Assembly: GCA_002440805.1 (NCBI GenBank)
Contig: DJVD01000205.1
Span: 773-11,791, forward strand
From: Chloroflexi bacterium UBA6265
GTDB lineage: Bacteria > Chloroflexota > Chloroflexia > Thermomicrobiales > UBA6265
Reading direction: 5' to 3'
DNA: 11,019 nt
Shown one piece after another: positions 1-6,545 of the stretch; position 1 is the first letter of the stretch, and each line of letters opens with the position of its first letter. Made by a program: the position numbers and the translations under genes. Below the pieces are notes generated by a model. That model had not been told where the DNA came from, did no database searches, and worked only from the letters and a program-made list of their open reading frames with translations.

Positions 1-966
1 GGTATGGAACGGTTGCACACCAGCAATCGACCCGGCGTGCGGGCCCTGGCCCGCTTTAGCGAGGTGGACCTGCATGCGGTCTCCACCAGCGATATCTCGT
101 TTCGGCTTGGTCCCCGCCTGAATGCCACCGGCCGGGTTGCTTCGGCGGAAAAAGCGTTGCGGATGTTGATGGCGGAAGATGACGACACCGCCAATCACTA
201 CGGGTTGTTCGTGGAACAATGCAACGCGAATCGCAAGGCACAAACCGAACAGATCATGCGCGAGGTGGCGCAAAAAATCCTCAATACGCCGGATTGGGAA
301 TCGCTCCCCATCATCGCCCTCCATGGTGAGCACTGGAGCACCGGCCTGGTGGGCCCTATCGCCAGCAAGATCACCGAGCGGCTGGGAATCCCCGCCATCG
401 TGATGCAGCAGCAGGGCGACGTGCTCACCGGTTCAGGCCGATCGGTTCCCGGCATCAACCTCTTGAACCTGATTGCCGAGGCCGATGGACTCCTCACCCG
501 GTTCGGCGGCCACGCAGGTGCGGCCGGTCTCACCTTGCCGACGGCCAACTATCATGCATTTGTGGATACCATCACCGCCGCCGCTTCCCGACCTGGCCTG
601 AACCTGCCGCAGCCACCCACGGTGAACCTGGATGCATGGTTGCCGGAGCAGGCGTTCCGGCTTTCGATCATCGATGATTTGGAGGCGCTAGCCCCGTTTG
701 GTCATGGCAACAAGTTGCCGACCTTCGGCGTGCCCAAAGCTCGGTTGCTCTACGTGAACACGATGGGCAAAGATAAATCGCACCTCAAACTCACGCTGGG
801 CACGCGCGGCAAGGAACTGCAGGCCATCATGTGGGGTGGAGCGCACCGCTCGGGAGAACTGGTCGGGGCCACGCATGTGGATGTATGCGGCGAACTTGGC
901 GTGAACACCTATCAGGGTGTGCGCAGTTTGCAGTTGTTAATGGAAGATTTCCGCATCCCCGAATAA
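1..966 (+). CDS. recJ: Single-stranded-DNA-specific exonuclease RecJ, C-terminal part (5' end outside window)
   Basis: RecJ is a 5'-3' single-strand DNA exonuclease of the DHH phosphoesterase superfamily that acts in recombination and mismatch repair in the cytoplasm. The frame is open to the left edge of the window, so the ATG at base 4 is an internal Met. Only about 320 residues are present, and the N-terminal DHH catalytic half expected in a protein of roughly 560-580 residues is missing. Visible landmarks, counted from that Met, are the GPRLNATGR segment (36-44) that closes the DHH core, a DHHA1 nucleic-acid-binding domain at about 100-195 with the diagnostic GGHAGAAG (168-175), and a C-terminal OB-like domain at about 208-318 beginning near the LAPFGHGN segment (229-236). 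The gene ends in TAA and is followed by a strong stem-loop. It converges on the ABC permease genes, so the two units are unrelated. Confidence 0.93.
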   Translation, partial: GMERLHTSNRPGVRALARFSEVDLHAVSTSDISFRLGPRLNATGRVASAEKALRMLMAEDDDTANHYGLFVEQCNANRKAQTEQIMREVAQKILNTPDWESLPIIALHGEHWSTGLVGPIASKITERLGIPAIVMQQQGDVLTGSGRSVPGINLLNLIAEADGLLTRFGGHAGAAGLTLPTANYHAFVDTITAAASRPGLNLPQPPTVNLDAWLPEQAFRLSIIDDLEALAPFGHGNKLPTFGVPKARLLYVNTMGKDKSHLKLTLGTRGKELQAIMWGGAHRSGELVGATHVDVCGELGVNTYQGVRSLQLLMEDFRIPE

Positions 967-990
967 TGTGTGCGTAACCAACACAAACGC

Positions 991-1024
991 AAACGAGCCC
1001 GGATCGCATGATCCGTGCTCGTTT
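991..1024. terminator. Bidirectional stem-loop terminator between recJ and the ABC permease gene
   Basis: Two 15-base arms, 991-1005 and 1010-1024, pair with a single mismatch around a GCAT loop. The outer ends are AAACGAGC and GCTCGTTT, so the stem is flanked by A-rich sequence on one side and T-rich sequence on the other in both orientations. It lies in the 82-bp gap between two convergent genes, which is where a shared terminator is expected. No long uninterrupted T-run follows. Confidence 0.75.
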
Positions 1025-1048
1025 GTTGATGCATGAGGAAGCAGGAGG

Positions 1049-1966
1049 CTAGCCCTTCACGGCACCTGCCGTCATACCGGCGATGATGCGCTTCTGCACC
1101 AGCATGACGCCAACAAGTAGCGGAATGGTTACTACCACTGCGGCAGCCATGCGGGTGCCGAAAGGTACTTCGAACTGGGTATTACCCGTGAAGTCCGAAA
1201 TTGCGATTTGCACGGTTTTGGCCTTCTCGCTGATGGTGAAGGTACGAGCGTACAGGAATTCGGACCAGGCTTCGATGAATGCCAGCAGGCCAGTTGTAAC
1301 CATGCCAGGCACGGCCAACGGCAGCAGAATCTGCCGCAATGCCACCATTTGGGTAGCACCATCCACCAGCGCGGCCTGTTCGAGGTCCGGCGGCATGGCG
1401 CGGAAGAAGTTAGCCAGCACCCATACCGTAAACGGCAGGGCAAAGCTGAGATACACGATCACCAGTCCCCAGATCGTATCGTAGGCGTTGAACCGACGCA
1501 TGATCGTGAACAACGCACCGATGATAGCGATACCCGGGAACATCGTCATGCTCAGGATGAGGTACATGAAGAACACGCGTCCCCGGAAGCGCAAGCGCGC
1601 CATCGCGTAGGCGGTGAGGGTACCGAACACCAACGACAGGATCACGACCGAGGTCGAGATGATTGCCGAGTTCGCCAACGCCCGCATGAACGACGCATCC
1701 TTGAAGACCGTACGGTAGTTCTCCAGCGTCGGCTCCATTGGCCACATCGTCGGATTCGGCCGCACGATTTCCTGCGTGGTTTTCAGGCTCGAAACGATTG
1801 CCCAATAGAATGGGAACAGTGTGTACAACAGAATGATGAAGATAAGGATGATAAATCCTACCTTCCCCAAGATCGCCAGTGGTGTCCGCCGGGCACCAGA
1901 TCCACTACCGCCGGTGGCGCGGAGACGATCCAACTCCTCTGGAGAAGTCTTAATTTCATACTCCAT
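1049..1966 (-). CDS. ABC sugar transporter permease, MalG/CUT1 type
   Basis: This is the second transmembrane subunit of a carbohydrate importer in the plasma membrane. The 305-residue product has six predicted membrane segments at about 34-55, 96-120, 131-153, 164-188, 221-241 and 272-291, after a Gly/Ser-rich cytoplasmic N-terminus. The EAA loop that docks the ATPase is clear at 196-216 (EQAALVDGA, then ILLPL) and is the family signature. The start is well supported: GGAGGAG (1980-1974) lies 7 bases before the ATG. That ribosome site falls inside the last codons of the upstream permease gene, whose stop codon is only 1 base from this ATG, so the two are probably translationally coupled. The gene closes the transporter unit and is followed by the bidirectional hairpin. 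The sugar cannot be read from the permease. Similarity to ThuG/MalG-type proteins is my recollection of the family, not a search. Confidence 0.93.
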   Translation of the reverse strand: MEYEIKTSPEELDRLRATGGSGSGARRTPLAILGKVGFIILIFIILLYTLFPFYWAIVSSLKTTQEIVRPNPTMWPMEPTLENYRTVFKDASFMRALANSAIISTSVVILSLVFGTLTAYAMARLRFRGRVFFMYLILSMTMFPGIAIIGALFTIMRRFNAYDTIWGLVIVYLSFALPFTVWVLANFFRAMPPDLEQAALVDGATQMVALRQILLPLAVPGMVTTGLLAFIEAWSEFLYARTFTISEKAKTVQIAISDFTGNTQFEVPFGTRMAAAVVVTIPLLVGVMLVQKRIIAGMTAGAVKG

Positions 1967-1967
1967 G

Positions 1968-2915
1968 TTATTGCTCCTCCACCTTGATCATCCGGGTATA
2001 TCCAACAACCATGAGGGCGATACAGACAAAGATGATCACAGAAACAGCCGAACCAAAGCCGAGCCGTTGTTTCGCCATTAGTTCCTGGTGGGCAAACACC
2101 GAAACCGACATCGTGCTGGTGTTGTAACCGTTCATAACGAAGATCATATCGAACACCCGGAAGGAAGCCATGGTTCGGAAGATAAGCGCTACTAGGAGAG
2201 CCGGCTTCAGCAATGGCATGGTTATCTGCCAGAACTGCTGCCACTTGGTAGCTCCATCCACCCGCGACGATTCGTACACGTCCTCGGGAATCACCTGCAA
2301 ACCCGCCAACAACAGCAAGGCCATGAAGGGTGTGGTTTTCCACACATCCACCATCACTACCGAGAAGAGCGCCGTGGAGGGATCGCCGACCCAATTGAAC
2401 ATGTGGAAGCGGGTGAAACCAAGATCAACCAACAGGTTATTGATAATTCCGAAGTTGTCGTGGAACATCCATGACCACAGCAGCGAACTCACGACCGTTG
2501 GAATGGCCCACGGCACGAGCATGGATGTACGTACCGCACCTCGCCCCTTGAAGTTGGAGTGAATGGTGAGGGCAACGATCATGCCGAGCACGGTCTCGAG
2601 CGCCACCGAGGAGGCGGTGAAGACAATGGTGTTCCACAGCGAGGTGTGGAAGGTGGAATCACCCAGGATATCTTTGTAATTCTCGATACCAATGTACGAC
2701 CAGCGATCTGGTCGGCTGGAACGATAGTTGGTGAAACTAAGTCGGAACGATTCGAGCAGTGGATAAATAGCAATACCGATAACCACAAGTATCGTTGGAA
2801 GAATCAGCATCCAACCAAGGCGTTCCTGATCTCGGCCGGCCCGTGTTGGTGGCGCGGTAAACCTGGTTACTCGTGGTGGGGCCATGCGATCCATCATGCC
2901 ATCGCCAGACGCCAT
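1968..2915 (-). CDS. ABC sugar transporter permease, MalF/CUT1 type
   Basis: This is the first membrane subunit of the same importer, forming a heterodimer with the MalG-type protein. The 315-residue product has six predicted membrane segments at about 35-57, 95-118, 130-151, 183-206, 237-258 and 287-306. It lacks the long extra loop and extra helices of enterobacterial MalF, as usual for short CUT1 permeases. The EAA loop is at 214-238 (YESSRVDGATKW, then ITMPLLKP). I chose the ATG at 2915 because a purine-rich site (AAGGGGGAT) lies just before it; later Met residues at 7, 8 and 11 are possible but lack such a site. The gene follows the binding-protein gene after a 103-bp gap that contains a stem-loop, and it abuts the MalG-type gene. 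No ATPase gene accompanies the set. Confidence 0.93.
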   Translation of the reverse strand: MASGDGMMDRMAPPRVTRFTAPPTRAGRDQERLGWMLILPTILVVIGIAIYPLLESFRLSFTNYRSSRPDRWSYIGIENYKDILGDSTFHTSLWNTIVFTASSVALETVLGMIVALTIHSNFKGRGAVRTSMLVPWAIPTVVSSLLWSWMFHDNFGIINNLLVDLGFTRFHMFNWVGDPSTALFSVVMVDVWKTTPFMALLLLAGLQVIPEDVYESSRVDGATKWQQFWQITMPLLKPALLVALIFRTMASFRVFDMIFVMNGYNTSTMSVSVFAHQELMAKQRLGFGSAVSVIIFVCIALMVVGYTRMIKVEEQ

Positions 2916-2948
2916 ATCATCCCCCTTTCCCCATACTAAAGATGACGC

Positions 2949-2982
2949 GGCCCCGAGAGTGATCTATTCACTTCCCGGGGCC
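2949..2982 (-). terminator. Intercistronic stem-loop between binding-protein and permease genes
   Basis: The arms GGCCCCGAGAGTGA (2949-2962) and TCACTTCCCGGGGCC (2968-2982) pair with one bulge and one inner mismatch around a 5-base loop. In the minus-strand transcript it lies just after the binding-protein stop codon and ahead of the MalF-type gene. No T-run follows, only a weak ATCTTT. A partial terminator or a 3'-end stabilising hairpin that keeps binding protein in excess over permease is therefore more likely than full termination. That role is inferred from other sugar importers of this gene order. Confidence 0.6.
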
Positions 2983-3018
2983 TACGCCTGCACGCTTACA
3001 CGTCACTCACCGCGAGGG

Positions 3019-4467
3019 CTAGACGTCCTGCATGATCTCTTCGAGCTCGGAGGCCAAGCCATCCATGGCAGCAGACACGTCGTCCTGCTGGCCACTGAGC
3101 AGTTCGTTCACCACCGTGAAGATAGCGACTGAAGCATCGTTGTACAGATCGGCCGTAACCGAGGATGGACGGGCGACCGAACCGCCATCGAATACCGGGT
3201 AGAAGTCTGCCTGGTATGGGTTGGCGGCGAGTACGTCGGGATCTTCGTACACTTCGGCGATCGTCGGGTTCAGTGAGCGCTCAATCGAGCGGCTCTTCTG
3301 CACTTCGAACGAGCACATGTACTTGGCAAACACCTTGGCGGCATCGATGTTCTGGCTGTACTTGGATACCATCATGTTCCAACCACCGAGGGTGGCGGCA
3401 TTGTCGGCGCCTTCGCCATCGCCCTTCGGCAGCAGGCCAACGCTGAACTTGTCCTTCAGGTCGCTGTCATCGGCCTGGCTGATGGCGTACACGTATGGCC
3501 AGTTGCGATGGAAGGCGTTGTTGCCACCCTGCCATACCTGGCGACCGTCTTCTTCCATGTAGCTGGTAACGGCGCTTGGGGAGATCGTCCCAACCCAACC
3601 CATGGCGCGCTCAACAGCGGCCTTGGCCTGGTCACTACTGGCGGTGACGGTGCCATCTTCCTCGATGAATGTGCCACCACCATTGGAGTACACCCACTCG
3701 AGTGCATTGCATGTGAGGCCTTCGTATGCCGCACCCTGGAAGGTGTAGCCCACGAAGTTACCGTTACCATCGCCAACTTCGCCTTCCTGAATCGCAGCGG
3801 CGGCTTCTTCAAGCTCGGCCCAAGTGGTTGGGGCGCTGGCGCCGTACTTCTCAAGCAGGTCGGTGCGAGTGTAGAGCATACCGGCATCTGTGAAGAGCGG
3901 CAGCGAAACCTGCACATCGTTGATACGGTTGTTGGTGAGGATGCGCTCGAAGAAGGTGTTGCCTACTTCAGCAAGCTCACTAGCGATATCAGTGAGATCC
4001 TCGGCGTGTACTGCGAGGATACCTGGCCAAATGACATCGACCTGGAAGATATCGAAGTCAGACGCCTGGGCATTCAGAGTCTGGGTGTAGTAGGTCAGGC
4101 GATCGGTTGCCGATTCGGCACCCTTGATGAAGTTGATGGTGGCGCCGGTTTGCTCGGCAAAGAAATCGCAAACAGCCTGGGTAAACGGTGCACCTGTGCC
4201 ATCGGCATCCATCACTGCACTCAGGGTAACGCCGCTGAGATCTACGTCCAGCCATTCTGGCTTGGTGAGGCTCCAGCCCCATTCGCGGCCTTCAGGCGTG
4301 GCGCTTTGGGCACCAACGCTATTAAAGCGGAGAATGCTGCCCATGAGGGCACCGGAAAGACCAAGGGCGGATCCGCGCTTGATCAGGTCACGACGGCTGG
4401 CGCGGCCATACATCGCATCCTGCATCAGACCGTTAACGGCGTTGGGAACGAGAATCTTCCTCGACAT
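3019..4467 (-). CDS. Tat-exported sugar-binding protein of an ABC importer (trehalose/maltose-like)
   Basis: This is the extracellular solute-binding protein that delivers sugar to the two permeases encoded downstream. I start it at the ATG at 4467 (482 residues) because GGAGGA (4478-4473) precedes it by 5 bases; an upstream in-frame ATG at 4506 has no such site. A twin-arginine signal is visible, with S-R-R-D-L-I-K at 24-30, a hydrophobic stretch at about 32-47 and a possible signal-peptidase site after VGA (51-53). The N-terminus has no lipobox cysteine, so it is not an evident lipoprotein. The mature part has family 1 binding-protein features: FQVDVIWPGIL (141-151), SLPLFTDAGMLY (188-199), a conserved segment around QGAAYEGLTCNALEW (244-258), and VWQGGNNAFHRNWPY (311-325). 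These resemble the ThuE/trehalose-maltose group as I remember it, so an alpha-glucoside is a reasonable but unproven substrate. A candidate promoter and inverted repeats lie upstream. Confidence 0.92.
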   Translation of the reverse strand: MSRKILVPNAVNGLMQDAMYGRASRRDLIKRGSALGLSGALMGSILRFNSVGAQSATPEGREWGWSLTKPEWLDVDLSGVTLSAVMDADGTGAPFTQAVCDFFAEQTGATINFIKGAESATDRLTYYTQTLNAQASDFDIFQVDVIWPGILAVHAEDLTDIASELAEVGNTFFERILTNNRINDVQVSLPLFTDAGMLYTRTDLLEKYGASAPTTWAELEEAAAAIQEGEVGDGNGNFVGYTFQGAAYEGLTCNALEWVYSNGGGTFIEEDGTVTASSDQAKAAVERAMGWVGTISPSAVTSYMEEDGRQVWQGGNNAFHRNWPYVYAISQADDSDLKDKFSVGLLPKGDGEGADNAATLGGWNMMVSKYSQNIDAAKVFAKYMCSFEVQKSRSIERSLNPTIAEVYEDPDVLAANPYQADFYPVFDGGSVARPSSVTADLYNDASVAIFTVVNELLSGQQDDVSAAMDGLASELEEIMQDV

Positions 4468-4472
4468 GATTA

Positions 4473-4478
4473 TCCTCC
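4473..4478 (-). promoter_or_regulatory. Ribosome binding site deciding the binding-protein start
   Basis: GGAGGA on the minus strand lies 5 bases before the ATG at 4467. The in-frame ATG at 4506 has no comparable site, so the shorter 482-residue form is preferred. It places the RR motif at residues 25-26, within the usual range for Tat signals. Confidence 0.75.
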
Positions 4479-4567
4479 AGGCGCTCGTGTTCTCAGCTTG
4501 AGCCACTGCTCACATCCGTATGTGATTTTCCATCGATGACTCAATGAACACGTATGCTTCTTTACTG

Positions 4568-4585
4568 CCGGATCGCATGACCCGG
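4568..4585 (-). other. Small hairpin in the presumed leader of the sugar importer
   Basis: On the minus strand, CCGGGTC and GATCCGG (7 pairs including one G-U) enclose an ATGC loop. It lies about 100 bases before the binding-protein start, downstream of the candidate promoter, so it would be in the 5' leader of the transcript. No riboswitch class is recognisable. It shares a 13-base core (CCGGATCGCATGA on the plus strand) with the recJ terminator hairpin. Confidence 0.35.
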
Positions 4586-4601
4586 ACTTGTGCGTGGGTT
4601 A

Positions 4602-4631
4602 AGCATGCCGCGTACCATGCCCCTTCGTCAA
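4602..4631 (-). promoter_or_regulatory. Candidate promoter of the sugar importer operon
   Basis: On the minus strand TTGACG (4631-4626) and CATGCT (4607-4602) are separated by 18 bases. The -35 matches consensus at five of six positions but the -10 only at three. It would give a leader of about 130 bases before the ATG at 4467. An alternative is the AT-rich TATATTAT at about 4688-4681, which lacks a good -35. Confidence 0.35.
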
Positions 4632-4635
4632 GTGG

Positions 4636-4712
4636 AATGTATGCAAAATTACGTACGCACGCCGCGATTGAACGATCGTCATAATATACAATCGCGACAA
4701 TAAACATACATT
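4636..4712. repeat. Two nested perfect inverted repeats upstream of the importer operon (possible operator)
   Basis: The outer repeat is AATGTATG (4636-4643) with CATACATT (4705-4712). The inner repeat is CGCGATTG (4663-4670) with CAATCGCG (4689-4696). Both are perfect over 8 bases. Between the inner arms is the palindrome ACGATCGT (4672-4679). The centres of the three are close but not identical (about 4674, 4679.5 and 4675.5). The location, immediately upstream of the candidate promoter of a sugar operon, suits a regulator such as a LacI- or GntR-type repressor. The regulator is not encoded here and its identity is unknown. The inner repeat could alternatively form the terminator hairpin of the preceding FMN-protein gene. 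Confidence 0.45.
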
Positions 4713-4744
4713 GGCTGTTAAGAGCACCTGTTTTTAGGGAAATG

Positions 4745-5212
4745 CTACCGGTTCACACCCATAGGCGAAGGAGCTGCTTCGTAGAGATGCGCTTCTGCAT
4801 CCGGCACTTCGAACCGGCCGGTTTTGGCGGTGAAGTTCAGGCGATACACCACATGGGAATCCGGGATAAACGGCCGTTCACGATCACCAAAAATCACCTG
4901 CAGGCCCTTCTCGCGCGCATCGGGTGAGCTGAGTTCCTCGTATGTGCCTTCGGCCACAGCACTCTGCCAGCGGTCTTCCGCCTCGGCGGTGTCTACCTCG
5001 AAACTTACCAGCGGCTGCACGCGCATGATGCGAATCTTTTGCCCAACCGGCCCAACAGCGTAGGCGGCTTCGCCATCGTACCCATAGGCAAGCGGCACAA
5101 TCGTCGGCCGACCGTCATTCACGCCAGGAGCGGCGCAAGCGATACGGCCCACGAGGGAGGTGCTTAGCAGGTTCTCGATGCCCGCGGCATCCAGTACGAA
5201 GATCTTGCCCAT
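4745..5212 (-). CDS. Pyridoxamine 5'-phosphate oxidase-family (Nim-like) FMN-binding protein
   Basis: This 155-residue cytoplasmic protein looks like a single split-barrel flavin-binding domain of the PNPOx-like/NimA-related group, whose members use FMN or related flavins in poorly defined redox reactions. Family-like segments are the N-terminal LLSTSLVGRIACA (15-27), the strand pair PTIVPLAYGYDG (36-47), VGQKIRIMRVQPLVSFEVD (about 56-74) that usually carries phosphate contacts, and RWQSAVAEGTYEEL (81-94), the typical Nim-like Trp-Val-Gly-Glu region. There is no signal peptide or membrane segment. The gene begins 15 bases after the stop of the barrel-protein gene, with only a weak TAGGAA-like ribosome site, so it is probably the last gene of that transcript. 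The substrate cannot be read from the sequence, and it is not expected to be the vitamin B6 oxidase PdxH itself. Confidence 0.8.
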   Translation of the reverse strand: MGKIFVLDAAGIENLLSTSLVGRIACAAPGVNDGRPTIVPLAYGYDGEAAYAVGPVGQKIRIMRVQPLVSFEVDTAEAEDRWQSAVAEGTYEELSSPDAREKGLQVIFGDRERPFIPDSHVVYRLNFTAKTGRFEVPDAEAHLYEAAPSPMGVNR

Positions 5213-5227
5213 AGTGTGTGTTGGTTC

Positions 5228-6421
5228 CTATTGGTAAATAACGATATCTGGTGCACCGGGAAGGTTGATCACATCTTCCGTGCTCATGGCAGGATCGTCC
5301 CACGTTCCACTCAACATGATACCGCCAAACTCCACGCGTTCGTCGTTGACAAACTGCGTATAGGCGGCGGTTTTTGCCTCCTGGTTGCCCCAGCGGCTGA
5401 CATCGATCACCAGTTGCACTCCCCTCACCGGACGCAACAGCGGCTTGTTTACAATCATCTCCGGCACGAACTGATGCACCATCAGGATTTTCGGCGGCAG
5501 TTTGTTCTCGGAGGCCAGTGCAACGAGGTATTCCTGGGTCCAGCGGATATCCGCAGCGGAGACACTACCGAGATCGACCGTGGGTATTTCGGTACTGCCT
5601 ACCGCGAACTCGGGATCCAGCGCCAGATGCACGTGTGGCTCCAGTAAATAGCGGTGCAGGCGTTGCACCTCCTCCGGCACCTTGCGCCGACCGATCTGCA
5701 CATCAAGGAAAAGCAGCATATCGTTGCTGCGGGTGAACTCGGTATAGCTGTAGATGCTGGTGGCGCTGGAATCGCGCACGTAACTGCCATCCACACCTGG
5801 AGTTTTTTGGGCAAGCGAGGCGATGATTTCCACACCCAGCTTGATTGGCCGCGAGGGATCGATCTCCTGGAATTCTGCCGCCCGCTCTCGCATAAACTCC
5901 AGCAAGCGAAGGTTGTCATACGATCCGAGGCTGCCATACGACGGATCGCCCGGTAGCCCGTACATCAGCAGGACGCGGTAGTTGGGCAGCAGCGATCCCT
6001 CTACCGGTGGCGCAGCAGGGGCCTCGGTTGCGATCAGCACTGGCGCGACCACAGCAGCCTCGGTAGCGCGGGCGGCGGAGAGGGGTCCATTCTGGCTCCC
6101 GGCCGATATGCCAATGCGTCCCGTAGAGATCACAGCGTTCACCGGCTTCGCCGTGGGCACCGCGTGGGTGGTGAGATCGGTGCGCTGCATCACCTCTGTC
6201 TGCACTGACACAATCGATCGCGGATAGACAAAGAAGGCGGAGGAAAACACCAGGGCCACAAGGGCAACAATCCGGAGCACCGTGGGGTCGGGCAAATTAC
6301 CAAACTGCGCCACAATCAGGTGCCGAAAATGGGCGCCAACCCGCCGCGCCTCCCGCTGGGCTGCGGGGGTAGCGTACCAGCGCGTTGAAAACGGCTTGTC
6401 TGGATCGACCATGGTCAGCAT
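5228..6421 (-). CDS. Unrecognised membrane-anchored protein with a beta/alpha-barrel-like outer domain
   Basis: I do not recognise a named family. The 397-residue product has a cytoplasmic N-terminus, one membrane helix at about 50-67, an Ala/Pro/Thr/Val-rich linker at about 80-145 and an outer domain from about 148 to the end. That domain shows eight regularly spaced short hydrophobic strands: YRVLLMYG (148-155), IKLGVEII (193-200), MLLFLDVQI (235-243), HVHLALDPEF (263-272), KILMVHQF (311-318), VQLVIDVS (335-342), FGGIMLSG (365-372) and PDIVIYQ at the C-terminus. The pattern suits a (beta/alpha)8 fold. Polar residues lie at the strand ends (E198, D240, D269, E271, H316, D340), where active sites of such barrels sit. 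A polysaccharide- or wall-directed role is only inferred, from topology and the adjacent transpeptidase. Start choice is uncertain: ATGs at 6421 and 6412 both lack a good ribosome site. Confidence 0.8.
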   Translation of the reverse strand: MLTMVDPDKPFSTRWYATPAAQREARRVGAHFRHLIVAQFGNLPDPTVLRIVALVALVFSSAFFVYPRSIVSVQTEVMQRTDLTTHAVPTAKPVNAVISTGRIGISAGSQNGPLSAARATEAAVVAPVLIATEAPAAPPVEGSLLPNYRVLLMYGLPGDPSYGSLGSYDNLRLLEFMRERAAEFQEIDPSRPIKLGVEIIASLAQKTPGVDGSYVRDSSATSIYSYTEFTRSNDMLLFLDVQIGRRKVPEEVQRLHRYLLEPHVHLALDPEFAVGSTEIPTVDLGSVSAADIRWTQEYLVALASENKLPPKILMVHQFVPEMIVNKPLLRPVRGVQLVIDVSRWGNQEAKTAAYTQFVNDERVEFGGIMLSGTWDDPAMSTEDVINLPGAPDIVIYQ

Positions 6422-6437
6422 TGGGTAGCGCTGGGCA

Positions 6438-6486
6438 GCATAGATGCCTGCAGCACATCAAACGACGTTGCGTACAGGCACTATGC
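6438..6486. repeat. Inverted repeat between the transpeptidase and barrel-protein genes
   Basis: The arms GCATAGATGCCTG (6438-6450) and CAGGCACTATGC (6475-6486) pair over 12 bases with one bulged A, around a 24-base loop. It occupies much of the 124-bp gap after the transpeptidase stop and ends 16 bases before the barrel-protein ATG. It could be a weak terminator, an attenuator or a translational control hairpin. There is no T-run. A TACAAT -10-like hexamer (6514-6509, minus strand) precedes it but I found no matching -35. Confidence 0.4.
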
Positions 6487-6545
6487 CATGGAGGTATCTG
6501 TGGATGCTATTGTACGGACACGCCGAATGTGGGCGCTGCCGCTAT

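Noticed and set aside
3508..4539. A 343-codon plus-strand ORF opposite the binding-protein gene
   Set aside because: It is entirely antisense to a clear family member and has no domain of its own; long antisense frames are common at this G+C content.
4510..4707. A 65-codon minus-strand ORF between the FMN-protein and binding-protein genes
   Set aside because: It has no ribosome site, no recognisable domain, and overlaps the inverted repeats and candidate promoter, so it looks like chance in an intergenic region.
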